A DNA stretch of 64,000 nucleotides from Halobacteriovoraceae bacterium (GCA_020635115.1 JACKAK010000005.1:248001-312000), one strand, 5' to 3'. Shown: positions 17,698 through 27,827, counted from the stretch's first letter. Numbers and translations: made by a program. The notes: a model not told the origin generated them from the sequence alone.

Positions 17698-18735
17698 ATG
17701 GATTCAGTCTCTACTGAAAGTGTAATCACTTCGACTCAACACCAAGAAAGCCAAGTTCTCTCTATTGGGCACATTTCAGAAAATGCTCAATCATTACAAA
17801 AAAGTTTTTTCAATGATTTAAAGGACAAGGGCAGAAGTACAAATACATTGAAGACCTATAAAACAGATTTGGATTGTTTTAATCAATTTCTGTTGTTAAA
17901 CAAAGGGGATTTATCGCTCAACGAATTCAATTTACAACATGTGGCCAGCTATGATGAGTATTTGCAAAAAAAATATGATTCAGACAATTCTCGTAGAAGA
18001 AGAGTCCAGGCATTAAGGTTGTTTTTTGATTATCTGGTTGAACGCGAAATCTTTAGCTCTAATCCCGTAAGAAAGTTACCTACTTCTCCAAAATTTTTAG
18101 ATATACCTAGACCCACCAGTTTTGAAGAAGTTACGAAATTATGGGATTTTTTACTCAAAGAAAGCAATCGCACTGATTTATCTACGATAGAAGAGTTAGT
18201 TATTAGAAGAAATCAGATTTTATTTCTCTTCATATTTTCCGGTGGACTAAAAGTTTCTGATCTGGCGCATCTGAAGGAAGAACATGTCTTTTTAGGAAAC
18301 TCACCAAGAGTAATGATTTTACCAAAAAAACGAGACCCCTACTCTGTTCCTCTTCCCAAAATATTTACGAGTGTTTTTGAGCGATATTATTCTCTTCTAA
18401 AATCTTGTAAAATGCAGTCTGGTTTAGATTTCGAAGAAATCCTCTTCAATGCCAATCCTTATAAAATACTCTCAGGAGGTCTATCTCCAAGAGGAATTGA
18501 AACCATCATGGAAGAAATTCGAAAAAAATTAGGGATCCGTTTAACTCCTAAATCGCTTAGACAATCTTGTATATTCAATTGGCTCTCAAAAAAACATCCT
18601 GAAAACCTGGTTAAAGAATGGATGGGAGTTGCACCTTCTTACTCCTTGAAACTTTACAAGGAACATCTTGAAAATAATTTATACAATGATGCTTTTATTG
18701 AAGAATTTTATCTCATTCATAGATCTATTCAATGA
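17698..18735 (+). CDS. Tyrosine-recombinase (XerC/D-like) protein with a degenerate active site
   Basis: Residues 30-130 form a SAM-like N-terminal core-binding domain (STNTLKTYKTDL, SSNPVRKLPTSPK). Residues 165-330 align with the catalytic domain of XerC/D, but the box I Arg is Lys185 (GGLKVSDL), the His of HxxR is Lys285 (TPKSLRQS, with Arg288 kept), and the His of LGH is Val311 (WMGVAP). The Tyr is kept (Tyr320, LKLYKEHL). Strand cleavage by such a set is doubtful, so it may be a structural or regulatory relative. AAAGGG lies at a normal distance from the ATG. The gene is transcribed divergently from rnc. Confidence 0.75.
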   Translation: MDSVSTESVITSTQHQESQVLSIGHISENAQSLQKSFFNDLKDKGRSTNTLKTYKTDLDCFNQFLLLNKGDLSLNEFNLQHVASYDEYLQKKYDSDNSRRRRVQALRLFFDYLVEREIFSSNPVRKLPTSPKFLDIPRPTSFEEVTKLWDFLLKESNRTDLSTIEELVIRRNQILFLFIFSGGLKVSDLAHLKEEHVFLGNSPRVMILPKKRDPYSVPLPKIFTSVFERYYSLLKSCKMQSGLDFEEILFNANPYKILSGGLSPRGIETIMEEIRKKLGIRLTPKSLRQSCIFNWLSKKHPENLVKEWMGVAPSYSLKLYKEHLENNLYNDAFIEEFYLIHRSIQ

Positions 18736-18814
18736 GAAATTTTTGACAAGAGATCGCCAAATAGTAGCCGTTTAAACTTGGTTTTTTCATCTTCTAGGAT
18801 AAATTGTATTAATT

Positions 18815-20352
18815 TTAAGAGTTAACTTCTAAAAATTCCAAGACGACCTTATCAACTTGTTCGTCCGGACAGTGATTTATTAGATCTTTGAAACAGGCCA
18901 TAGTGACAATCTCTTTTAATTGGTGACTAAGTTGTTTTGTTTGAACTTCAAGTTGTGAATATATAAAGTCAGCATTCTTTTGCCTATTTTTTCTTGAGAG
19001 GTTAACCTATCCTTTGAATTTAAAAAAGTGGAGTTAATCAAAGCACTAAAGTTCAAAATGCTTGAAATGGATTTTGGGTCAGAAGAAAATCCATAGTTTT
19101 TTGCTTTCGTTTCGTCTTCAGCGTATAAGGAAACTAAGAACAGGTCTGAATTGACCAAGTTGTAAACAGAATCATTTTGTGAGGTCTGCGCGCTTAATAT
19201 ATCTTTAACTAATGGCAATGCTTTTGATATATATATTCTAGACTTTTTGGATATGTTTTCAAACTCAGAGGCAATTTCTGGACGATCCTTATATTTTTCT
19301 TTTAAAAGTTGATCTACCAGAGTTTCAATTTTTTGTTTGTGATTGGTATTTTTTAAGAAACTCCAAGAAATTTTATTAAGAGTAAGTTCAGCTTGGAGTT
19401 TTAAAAAACTTTGAATCTCGTCCTGTGAGAAGTTAGAACTGTGAATATAGCAACTTAATTCCTCAAGACAACTTTTATTAACATCAAGGTTCTCTAATGG
19501 TTCCAGTTTATTAGAACTAATAAATTGAACTCTTGAAAGCTCAATTGGGTAAATGCCGTAATCTATTTTAATTTTCCCATCATTTATCGAAATACCTTTC
19601 AAATCCTGACTTAACATAATAAAACTTTCTTTATCCATATGATAAAAATACTCAAAGTCATTATTTTGAATATGTGTTTCAAATGTTTTTGGATTTCTTG
19701 AAATGATCCATGTATTTTCAGGAAACTTGTGAACAACTTCTTCGGGGTGAATATCTCTTCCGGTATCAATAATTGTCAAGTCTTTAGATTCTTCAGATTT
19801 TTCAATTAGATCCGGCAAATCTCGCAATTCTTCAAATAATTTGATTCGAATACCACTAGATAGTTGACCCAACTACTCAGGGATGCAAGAAGATATTTGG
19901 TTGAGTACTCCATTTGAGTTAACGTTAGGTAATTGATCATCTAGAACTGAACTTTCATATTCATCAAATGAATCTTTGTATAACAAGTATAGTGGACATT
20001 TATCTTTTATCTTATCTGTCACAAAATCCTCATCACACATTATGGAGATCTCACCCATTAAATCGTCCCAACTATCGGAGAATTCTTTGTTCTTTAAACT
20101 TTCTTTAATTGAAGATTTTTGAAAGTTAAAACAGTTTTCATCATTTGCATTTTTCGTAATACATAAGCTTTCAGCAAACAATAATTTATTGCAAACTAAT
20201 TGATCTTTTGAGTACAGAGTTTCGCTATCCATATTTGAAATCTCGCATTGATTACTTCTCAAAATTCCAATAAAACCTCTTTCAAGACATTTTTCATCGG
20301 CCCTTAAAACAAGTGGTAAAATCGAAAAAAAAAGAATCGCGAATTTCATCAT
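18815..20352 (-). pseudogene. Secreted hypothetical protein gene broken by an in-frame stop and a frameshift
   Basis: The gene starts at ATG 20352 (GGGAGAG upstream; signal peptide MMKFAILFFSILPLVLRADE). After 159 residues an in-frame TAG (19875-19873) interrupts it; the same frame then stays open for 319 more codons to a TAA at 18918-18916. In a second frame, from about 19015 to a TAA at 18817-18815, reading continues with good coding character (LSRKNRQKNADFIYSQLEVQ, ending LEFLEVNS). One base lost near 19015 would join it. The intact gene would encode about 513 residues. The parts could be read as two genes (19873-20352 and 18916-19872 with a TTG start), but a decayed gene or sequencing errors explain it better. 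No family recognised. Confidence 0.7.
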
Positions 20353-20498
20353 TTGTCTCTCCCTCAATTATTACATTTAAGAGACTAACTAAGGGCAATC
20401 CAAAATATATTTAAACTTAGTAACTGTACTTATATTTAAAAATCCATATAACGTTTGAACTATCATCATTAAATGTTTTTAATCGCGCTATTAAAATT

Positions 20499-20684
20499 CT
20501 ATTTTCTGAAACGAGATTTGAGAAAATCAAAAAGACCTGCAATAAGAACAATAAACGATAAGATTAGAAAAGAGAAATCATACCAATTATGATACTCATA
20601 AAAACTACGATAGGACATTTGAGCCATAAGCAAAAAAAATATAATTATACTTTTACGAGAACTAAGAACTTTTTTAAGTTTCAT
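20499..20684 (-). CDS. Small two-helix membrane protein
   Basis: The 61-residue product has two hydrophobic segments (about 13-24 and 36-55) flanked by Lys/Arg. Its ATG overlaps the stop of the upstream gene as ATGA, so it is translated with it. Unknown family. The size, membrane nature and tight coupling to the preceding gene are what an immunity or accessory protein would show, but this is only a possibility. Confidence 0.5.
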   Translation of the reverse strand: MKLKKVLSSRKSIIIFFLLMAQMSYRSFYEYHNWYDFSFLILSFIVLIAGLFDFLKSRFRK

Positions 20685-21217
20685 TTATGAACTTCTTTTT
20701 TCAAAAATGTATTCTCACAATTTATAGAAACTATTTTTGGGTTCTTTACTATCTCAACATTAAGCCAGTGCGGTCTTCCAACAAACTCAGTTACATCAGT
20801 ATAGAATCTCCATATATTTGGAGTAGCGTAATTACATGCTCCCATATCGATGAGTGAACGCATAGTGGCCCCAATCGCAGCTCCAGCGTATGTACTTGCT
20901 AATATTCCAGCAGCAACGACACTAAGTTCAATAATTCCTGAAGCTGGGGCAGCCGCAAATGGTATTGAGGCAGCTATTTCACGAATAGTTATTTGAGGAT
21001 ATTTTTCAAGATTATATGTAAGTGCGACAATTGTTCCAATTGCTTTCTCTGCCGTTTCAAAACCATTTTGAGGCACAGGCAAACTCATCTCATTCATATA
21101 AAATTTGAAATGATTATTAAATTCTCTACAATTCCTTCTTGTTATTATTAATGCCACTAATATTCTCCAAATGACCCACTTTTGCACACTTCTATAATAT
21201 CTATAATCAGATTTCAA
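20681..21217 (-). CDS. Hypothetical protein with a Gly/Ala-rich hydrophobic segment
   Basis: The longest frame begins at TTG 21217; ATG 21097 (product MNEMSLPVPQNG...) is an equally likely start, and neither has a good ribosome site. The middle holds a long Ala/Gly/Ile-rich stretch (IPFAAAPASGIIEL then AAGILASTYAGAAIGATMRS) of glycine-zipper type, which could insert in a membrane. The C-terminal part is soluble and ends with a cysteine-containing tail. It is coupled by ATGA overlap to a small membrane protein. Function unknown. Confidence 0.45.
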   Translation of the reverse strand: MKSDYRYYRSVQKWVIWRILVALIITRRNCREFNNHFKFYMNEMSLPVPQNGFETAEKAIGTIVALTYNLEKYPQITIREIAASIPFAAAPASGIIELSVVAAGILASTYAGAAIGATMRSLIDMGACNYATPNIWRFYTDVTEFVGRPHWLNVEIVKNPKIVSINCENTFLKKEVHK

Positions 21218-21340
21218 GTTGAAATATGTAAAATATCTAAATCATAAAAAAATATTTTATACTTTCAATGTGAATTAATTAAGTATTTGAAAATTAATAA
21301 AACCTGGAAAAAAGCTAACTGACTATATTTATAGTTTGTT

Positions 21341-21877
21341 TTAACCCTTGTGAAATTGAACATAAACCTTTTTAAATATTTTATCAGTTTTAACTTCGAA
21401 TTCTTCAATTGATATGACTTTTACTTTCCCATACCCAAATTTTTTAGCTTGTTTTCCTGTCCAAGTTTCTAGTGCTGCCTCTTCAATACTTTTACCTAAT
21501 TTGTATGCATTTTCAAATAATATTAAATTATCAATAAGTATTTCTGACTGCCAAAACCCAATAATATACTTAACTTCACCTTTAAAATATTGCATCATGT
21601 ATTTAAACTGATCTTTTGCGAAGAATGTCTTAGAACGAGTATTTTTCCCGTCTAGTGATTTAGCTATTATTGTGACCTCTAAACCTCCGTCATTCCAAAG
21701 CTCGGCCTCAAGGCGTATCGTCGGATGATCGATAGCATATACATTATACTCATTCTTTCTCACTATTGGCTTTAAAGGGTTTGTACTAATTTTTTTTTCA
21801 CATTCAAATTTGTCCATAGCATTTGCAACTACAATCGAAAATAAAAAATAGATTACAAATCGGGTTTTGACATTCAT
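21341..21877 (-). CDS. Secreted hypothetical protein
   Basis: The 178-residue protein has a signal peptide cut after ANA (about residue 20, TRFVIYFLFSIVVANA). The mature part has one cysteine, mixed alpha/beta character and a basic C-terminus. No domain was recognised. It stands alone between AT-rich gaps of 123 and 185 bases. Confidence 0.55.
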   Translation of the reverse strand: MNVKTRFVIYFLFSIVVANAMDKFECEKKISTNPLKPIVRKNEYNVYAIDHPTIRLEAELWNDGGLEVTIIAKSLDGKNTRSKTFFAKDQFKYMMQYFKGEVKYIIGFWQSEILIDNLILFENAYKLGKSIEEAALETWTGKQAKKFGYGKVKVISIEEFEVKTDKIFKKVYVQFHKG

Positions 21878-22062
21878 ATTATTATCTAGGACGATACTGA
21901 AATGTTAATAACTTACTAATCAATAAGAAAATACCTTATAAATAAATGTTTAATCAATATATGTTTTGGCCTCTGTAAATAATTCAATTTCATAGTTTTT
22001 AGATATTTTAATATAAAATAATGCTATGAAAAAGTTCTATATAGTTGGTTTAGGATTTATAA

Positions 22063-23571
22063 ATGTTCAATATTATAAAGTTTATTTTATGGTTTTTTAT
22101 TTCTCTTGGTATTTTTGCGGAAGTTTCTAAATGTGAAAATTATCTTCTTGAAATTTTAGATGATACAATCCGCCCAAAACATGATGAGCTTTATTCCCTT
22201 TATGGCAGAATCAAAAAACAAAGTAACAGAACAAAATTATTCCAATCAAAAATGATTGGAAAAAAATACTCCTCTCTCCCTAAGGAAAAAACAAATTCGT
22301 ATCACACAACTAATTATAAGGATATATCACAATTTGCACCCAAAAGAGCTGCAGATGTCTGGATAAATTCATTAATTGATCCATATGACGAATTTTTATT
22401 CTTCATCGAAAGAGGATTTACTCCTTTAGAAGCATATGATGAGTATCTAACTAAGCTTAATCAGCAGGTTTTTAGATTTAACAAGAATGGCCATGGAGGT
22501 TATGATGCTAATACTGTTCTTAAAGCTCTTAAGGCGATACAAACAATAAATTTAAATAGAACAATTTCTAATTTAATAGATGGTAACAATTCTATGTATA
22601 TCTCGTATGTGAGTGGTAGTCTTGTCAATGGACGGGCCAATCTTTCGACCTCATCATTAGATCTATTTATGGACAGCATGTATGATTTGATTACTTATAA
22701 AGATACAATCGCTCAAGAAATACAACGTGCTTTTCCAGGGGAAGGTGTTTCCCTATGGACGACTTTTAACAAAATATCCAAAGATGATGCCATTGAGCTT
22801 AGTTCTGTCAGTCGAATTCAGGCAAAAATTGAACATAATAAAATTTCATTAATTATTTATCCTCGAAGAAATTCAAAACGAAAACTTGTCGGCAAACCAA
22901 TTGAATTTGTAATTGACAAGACACCTGAAGAAGAAATAGAAAAATTAATTCAAAAAGGACTGATCTTTCCTAAATTTGAAGAAATTTTAAAAACAAAAGT
23001 CTATCATGAGTATGAATTTAAATCTCTTGTTCAACAAATAAAAAAATCAGAGTTAAACATTTACGACAAGGCCAAAGAATTAGATTCTCTATTTCTAAGT
23101 GCTGCCAAAAATGATCAATTTGATCAACAATGGTTCTATAAATCATTTCTTGATGATTATTTAATTTTTAAATTTGGAACTGATATCCCATTAAAAACCC
23201 TTCATTTAGGAAAAAATCTACCTTCAATATTCAATGTATATTTGTCTAAAACATTTATACACAAACTTTTTAATTTTTTAGATAGCAATCTGATTATTTA
23301 TCATTATTTTTTTAGTTCTTTGGAAAGAGCAACAGAAAAAGAATTCAATAAATTTGGTGCTGATTTTGTCATTGAAAAATTTGTTAAGGCGTCTGGATTT
23401 GATTTTCCAAATAATTTATCTTATCTAGTCTATCGAATGTATTATAATTCATCTTTTAAAAATTCTTCTGGACTTAAAATTGCTATAAGAAAATATGGTC
23501 ATGAACAGTTTAGTAATGTTCTTATTGCACTTGGAATTAATGAAAAAACAATACATGAAATTATTTATTAA
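22063..23571 (+). CDS. Secreted protein with a nucleotidyltransferase-like motif
   Basis: The 502-residue product has an N-terminal signal peptide (residues 1-20). At residues 184-204 the sequence SGSLVNGRANLSTSSLDLF resembles the GS-x(10-13)-DxD motif of the nucleotidyltransferase fold, but only one of the two Asp is in place and no clear third carboxylate strand is seen. The rest is helical and Lys/Asn-rich. AGGA lies eight bases before the ATG. If the fold is right it acts outside the cytoplasm, which would be unusual; catalytic activity is doubtful. Otherwise unrecognised. Confidence 0.5.
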   Translation: MFNIIKFILWFFISLGIFAEVSKCENYLLEILDDTIRPKHDELYSLYGRIKKQSNRTKLFQSKMIGKKYSSLPKEKTNSYHTTNYKDISQFAPKRAADVWINSLIDPYDEFLFFIERGFTPLEAYDEYLTKLNQQVFRFNKNGHGGYDANTVLKALKAIQTINLNRTISNLIDGNNSMYISYVSGSLVNGRANLSTSSLDLFMDSMYDLITYKDTIAQEIQRAFPGEGVSLWTTFNKISKDDAIELSSVSRIQAKIEHNKISLIIYPRRNSKRKLVGKPIEFVIDKTPEEEIEKLIQKGLIFPKFEEILKTKVYHEYEFKSLVQQIKKSELNIYDKAKELDSLFLSAAKNDQFDQQWFYKSFLDDYLIFKFGTDIPLKTLHLGKNLPSIFNVYLSKTFIHKLFNFLDSNLIIYHYFFSSLERATEKEFNKFGADFVIEKFVKASGFDFPNNLSYLVYRMYYNSSFKNSSGLKIAIRKYGHEQFSNVLIALGINEKTIHEIIY

Positions 23572-23681
23572 TGCCCTACACCTGTCTTTTTAAATTAAAG
23601 TCATATTTTGCCCATTAAATCATTTTTTTATAATTAAAGAATAAATTAATATAATTCATCGTTTTTTCCGATTAATCTCAC

Positions 23682-25172
23682 ATGAAAAAAACAATATTGC
23701 TAATATTTTTTCTAAATTCTCAACTTCTTTCAGATGAATCAGTAATTACTGGAGCAGGTGTTGGAAATTTCTACAAGACTGTAAAACAATCAATCAAAAA
23801 TCATAATGATGAGGTTCTTGAAAATCTAAGTCAAAAAGAAAAAGAAAATGAAAGACAGATAAATGCTGAAACACACACACTTTATCTACTAGGACATCAG
23901 GCCTCTCAAAAAGTGGAACAAGGTAAAGAGTTGACCAGTGAAGATGTAAAAATTCTTGTGAAGAATATTGGAGATATATTTGCTTGGGAGCTAAGTAAAA
24001 ATCTAAATACACTTAACTGGAACAAACTTGCAGATCCATCAGTACAAAATGCAAATACGACAATTCAAACCGATGATCCACACATTGCAGTAGATAGTAT
24101 TTTAGATTTTGAAGTCGCTGCTTTTGAAACACTTGAAGCTACTGAATCAGGGTGTAATTCAAATTTAGTTATCTATGGCGAAAATCAATCGGTTAATGAT
24201 TTTTTTGAAAATCAATCAAATGTCGTGATCTTAAAAGATCTTCCAATTAATCCTTTAATATCAGCGAGATTGAATTTGATATTTTCACAATTAAATCTTG
24301 GAAAAATTTATTTTAAATCGAATGAAGGAAATTATGTAGAAGTAACAATACACAATAACCAAATTAAAATTAGGACGATCGTTGATTTTATTCAAAAAAA
24401 TAATCCTCATGATTTACGAAGTAAAATTGAGCTCCCTACTTTAGGTATAAATAAATCAAAAATTGATTTAGATAAAAATTTGAATCAATCTAGCAAATCC
24501 AAATTATTAGCTGGTCATTTCGATTTTTCTGTCAACTCACCTAACATGTTGGAACTAACCGAAGGAGATCTTATTGAGAAACTTACAAGTATTGAAGGTA
24601 GTGTCAAGCTTGAAAAAGATGGCAACTTTATTTTTGGAAGCAGTGGGTTTAGAGTTGAGTGTAAAGTTGAAAATAATTGTGATTTAAATAGTTTTGCAGA
24701 TATTGTTAGAAATTTCAAAAGTTTTAGTTTTTTTAAGTTTGGAGGGAAAGCAAATGATGCTTCTGTTAATATTGAAGCAACAACTCAAAATGATAAATTA
24801 GTCACCGCAAACTATGGAAATACTCAAGTTGAAGGAAATTTTGATGGAAAAATGATTATTAAAAATAATGGAGATTATAGCTTTTTAGGAGAAGATGTTA
24901 AAATTATGTTAAAAGGTGATATAACAAACGATATGATCTCAAATCTTTCGATGGAAAGAAAAATTGGTGAAGATGGAAAGGTATCAGTAAACTATGAACA
25001 TCAAAAAAGTATCTCTATTTCTTTAGAGCAAAAAAATGTATTAAACGGCAAGTGTTCAGTAATTAACACAATATTCGAAGGTGAAGATCAAACTGTGGCC
25101 ATATTCACAGATGGATCGATCCAAAAAGGCAATGGATTCGGTGGATCGATCTCTGCTGATTGTAAGTTTTAA
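23682..25172 (+). CDS. Secreted hypothetical protein
   Basis: The 496-residue product has a short signal peptide (MKKTILLIFFLNSQLLS). Residues 25-110 are helical and charged; from about 270 the sequence becomes beta-rich with repeating short strands (GSVKLEKDGNFIFGSSG, GNFDGKMIIKNNGDYSFLG, GEDGKVSVNYEHQKS), suggesting a beta-solenoid or beta-sandwich C-terminal half. Cysteines are few and late. Its stop lies six bases from the stop of the convergent gene. No family recognised. Confidence 0.55.
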   Translation: MKKTILLIFFLNSQLLSDESVITGAGVGNFYKTVKQSIKNHNDEVLENLSQKEKENERQINAETHTLYLLGHQASQKVEQGKELTSEDVKILVKNIGDIFAWELSKNLNTLNWNKLADPSVQNANTTIQTDDPHIAVDSILDFEVAAFETLEATESGCNSNLVIYGENQSVNDFFENQSNVVILKDLPINPLISARLNLIFSQLNLGKIYFKSNEGNYVEVTIHNNQIKIRTIVDFIQKNNPHDLRSKIELPTLGINKSKIDLDKNLNQSSKSKLLAGHFDFSVNSPNMLELTEGDLIEKLTSIEGSVKLEKDGNFIFGSSGFRVECKVENNCDLNSFADIVRNFKSFSFFKFGGKANDASVNIEATTQNDKLVTANYGNTQVEGNFDGKMIIKNNGDYSFLGEDVKIMLKGDITNDMISNLSMERKIGEDGKVSVNYEHQKSISISLEQKNVLNGKCSVINTIFEGEDQTVAIFTDGSIQKGNGFGGSISADCKF

Positions 25173-25178
25173 GCGAGG

Positions 25179-26780
25179 TTATTTCTTTTGAAATAAATTT
25201 GCACATTTTTTAATAAGCTTTTTGAATGTTCCCTTTTTCTTAGTTGGCCCATCAAATTCGTTGATTTTGATTTCTTTAACTATTTTAATTTTTGATGAGT
25301 GCTTATCATTTGGTAATTTTAATAGGCCTGTTTGATTTATTACAAATTTCTTTAAATCTTCTATCGTACCATCCCTTAAGAAAATTCTGACAATCATAGT
25401 ACCTTTATTCAACCAAAGATCAAAAGAAGGTGTAGGATAATTAGGATATGTTGTCTTTATTATTGGTAGTTCAATACCTTCAAAATCGACAATATTTCTT
25501 TCAATATCGGCCCTCATTGCTCCTTGATAAAACCTTTGAAAACCAAGCATATCAATATCCATAAAATTGCTCGCATCTTGCTCATTTCCGATTTCGTAAA
25601 AAGTAATATTGAAAACTTGATCGCTCATTCCACCAACAATTGCCCTTAAATTGGTGATATATTTAAAATCAATATCAAAATAATTCACAGGAAATACGTT
25701 TAAAAAACTCGAATGATTTTCCCAAAAAAGTTCCTTACTAAAAGTTACTATATTTGTTTTACTAAAATTATTTTCGATTTTTTTAGCTATTTGTTCAGGA
25801 AGTTCATTTCCACTTTTAATTCTTTGTATTGTGTAAAAATTAGTTAAGACAGTGTCAAAACTAGTAAAATCTTTGAATGGACTGGCAATAATCTTCCAAA
25901 GTTCATCTGTACCATACTCATTAATTATATGTTCAACGAATTGGAAGTTTTGAACTAACCTTTTATTTACTGGAATTTGTTTTTCAATAACTGCTTCTGC
26001 TATATTGATGCCTTTTGGATAGTTCTTTTCGTAATTTTCTTTATAATTTACTTTTGGAAGTCCAAGTTTTTTTCTTACATTGTATTCTACATAACTTGCA
26101 AATCCTGACTGTATTAATGTTGAAACTTTTATACTCTCTTCTTCAAGGGTAAATCTCTGATCCATAATATCTTCAGTGTTAATCTGTAGTGCTAAAGAGA
26201 GAATTTGTGCTAGTTGAGCTTTAAAAGCTGACATGAGATATTCTTTATCACAAGTGATGTTCATATAATCTGCTGTTTGTTTTTGTAGTTTTACATAAAC
26301 GTAAGGATTAATGAAAATTTCATTAGTGAAATAAATATGAGCAAGACTTTCATCTAAGGCCTCGTTTGCTAAGGTAACATAATCCATAGAATATTTGCTA
26401 ATCGCAGCTTCAAGATTTTGTTTTTCTTTTTCTACATCAACTGGAATACCTATCCCATATCTCATATTCACATACTGATGTTCATAAATTTTTCCTATCA
26501 AATTTTTCAAAAATGCTTCGTTTGAATTTTGAGTTATTAACTTGGGAATTTCAGGAAACTTTCGACGTGAAATTTCTTCAACAAGAGGAACAACTTCGGC
26601 CATAGCATCTCTTAAAAATTCTTCTGTAAAGATACTCATAAGATCTTTATCAATGTTATCGTACTCAACAATTCTAGAAATCTGCTGCTGAACATCCTCA
26701 ATAATTTGATCAGTCGCAAGTAATGAATTGATGATTAAAAACAAGACAAAGACTCGCGAAAAAATGCTTTTAAGTTTCAT
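25179..26780 (-). CDS. Secreted hypothetical protein
   Basis: The 533-residue product has a signal peptide (residues 1-22, SRVFVLFLIINSLLA). The rest is mainly helical, acidic in the first half (DVQQQISRIVEYDNIDKD) and strongly basic at the end (KKKGTFKKLIKKCANLFQKK). No known domain was recognised. It belongs to the 19-28 kb run of secreted unknown proteins. Confidence 0.55.
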   Translation of the reverse strand: MKLKSIFSRVFVLFLIINSLLATDQIIEDVQQQISRIVEYDNIDKDLMSIFTEEFLRDAMAEVVPLVEEISRRKFPEIPKLITQNSNEAFLKNLIGKIYEHQYVNMRYGIGIPVDVEKEKQNLEAAISKYSMDYVTLANEALDESLAHIYFTNEIFINPYVYVKLQKQTADYMNITCDKEYLMSAFKAQLAQILSLALQINTEDIMDQRFTLEEESIKVSTLIQSGFASYVEYNVRKKLGLPKVNYKENYEKNYPKGINIAEAVIEKQIPVNKRLVQNFQFVEHIINEYGTDELWKIIASPFKDFTSFDTVLTNFYTIQRIKSGNELPEQIAKKIENNFSKTNIVTFSKELFWENHSSFLNVFPVNYFDIDFKYITNLRAIVGGMSDQVFNITFYEIGNEQDASNFMDIDMLGFQRFYQGAMRADIERNIVDFEGIELPIIKTTYPNYPTPSFDLWLNKGTMIVRIFLRDGTIEDLKKFVINQTGLLKLPNDKHSSKIKIVKEIKINEFDGPTKKKGTFKKLIKKCANLFQKK

Positions 26781-26993
26781 TTATTATTCCTTGATAGGTT
26801 TATTTTCTCTTTAGTACAATTGGAAGAGACTCGCAACCTAGAGCAATACGTTGTGTAAAAACAAAAGATTTATTCTATTAAATTTGTTTCTAAAAAATTG
26901 TGAATTTATTAAATTTACTTAAAACTAGAGAGTCCTTTGAAACAGCAATCGACAATCTTTTAAGATTCATTTATTTTCTACGCCATATAGACG

Positions 26994-27827
26994 TCAAATG
27001 CCAATAAGGGGATCGTAGTCGTTCTTGTGAACCTTAATTTTTTGAGGTCTACGCTTTACAGGTTTACCAAGATCATGATCAACATTCCACCTATCGTAGA
27101 GTAACTCATCCTTATCTACCCTATAGTGCTCAAGATCTTTATCCAAAAAAGTAAGCTTTTCAATAAGTAATTCTCTTAGTCTAATTTGGTCTAGTTTCCT
27201 TGATAACAGCCTATCCATGGCCTGTGATTTAGCGGTTTCTATTTCTGCAAGTTTCTTATCATATTCTGCCGCCAATTTTATTCTTTCTTGATCATAGCCC
27301 CAGACAAAAGTATTAACATCGTTTAGTTGTGCTAAAAAATCTTTGCGCCTTCTTAACAACACGGCCCTATATAAAGTTACATCTTTTATTCTCTTAGATA
27401 ATGCTTCTGAATTAAAAAGTAAAAAAGTCCCCCTTCTAAAATAAGTATCTCCATCCCAACAACGATTGAGCGCTTGAACATAAAGTATAAAATAACTATT
27501 TTCAACTCCTCGGACATATCCAGTACAAGCCTCACCTTCTGCTTCCCCTTTGACAGAGACATTAAAGAGAACCATATCTCCGGCCCTAAAGAATTTAATA
27601 TTTTTGTATTCAGATTGAATTTTGAGAATATTTGCAGAACTGTCCCGATCAGAAACGCGACCAGTAAATTTTGAGTAATCCACTTTTTCATCATAAAATG
27701 GTGAGTATTTTTCATCTATCTTACGATTTTTTTCCTCAAATTCCTCTAATGCTTTATTAAGATCGCTATTTGCTGAGCAAAACAATCCCAATAAAGATAA
27801 ATTTAATATGATCCTTATATATCTCAT
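26994..27827 (-). CDS. Secreted coiled-coil hypothetical protein
   Basis: The 277-residue product has a signal peptide (residues 1-18, LSLLGLFCSA). Residues 50-125 look like a small beta domain (GDMVLFNVSVKGEAEGEACTGYV), and residues 150-235 are a charged heptad-like helix (AAEYDKKLAEIETAKSQAM). The tail is basic and Pro-rich. No family was recognised. A same-strand frame inside it (27386-27715) is a shadow. Confidence 0.55.
   Translation of the reverse strand: MRYIRIILNLSLLGLFCSANSDLNKALEEFEEKNRKIDEKYSPFYDEKVDYSKFTGRVSDRDSSANILKIQSEYKNIKFFRAGDMVLFNVSVKGEAEGEACTGYVRGVENSYFILYVQALNRCWDGDTYFRRGTFLLFNSEALSKRIKDVTLYRAVLLRRRKDFLAQLNDVNTFVWGYDQERIKLAAEYDKKLAEIETAKSQAMDRLLSRKLDQIRLRELLIEKLTFLDKDLEHYRVDKDELLYDRWNVDHDLGKPVKRRPQKIKVHKNDYDPLIGI

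Noticed and set aside
27386..27715. 109-codon frame on the minus strand
   Set aside because: It lies inside the 277-residue gene on the same strand in another frame, has no ribosome site and no protein-like character.
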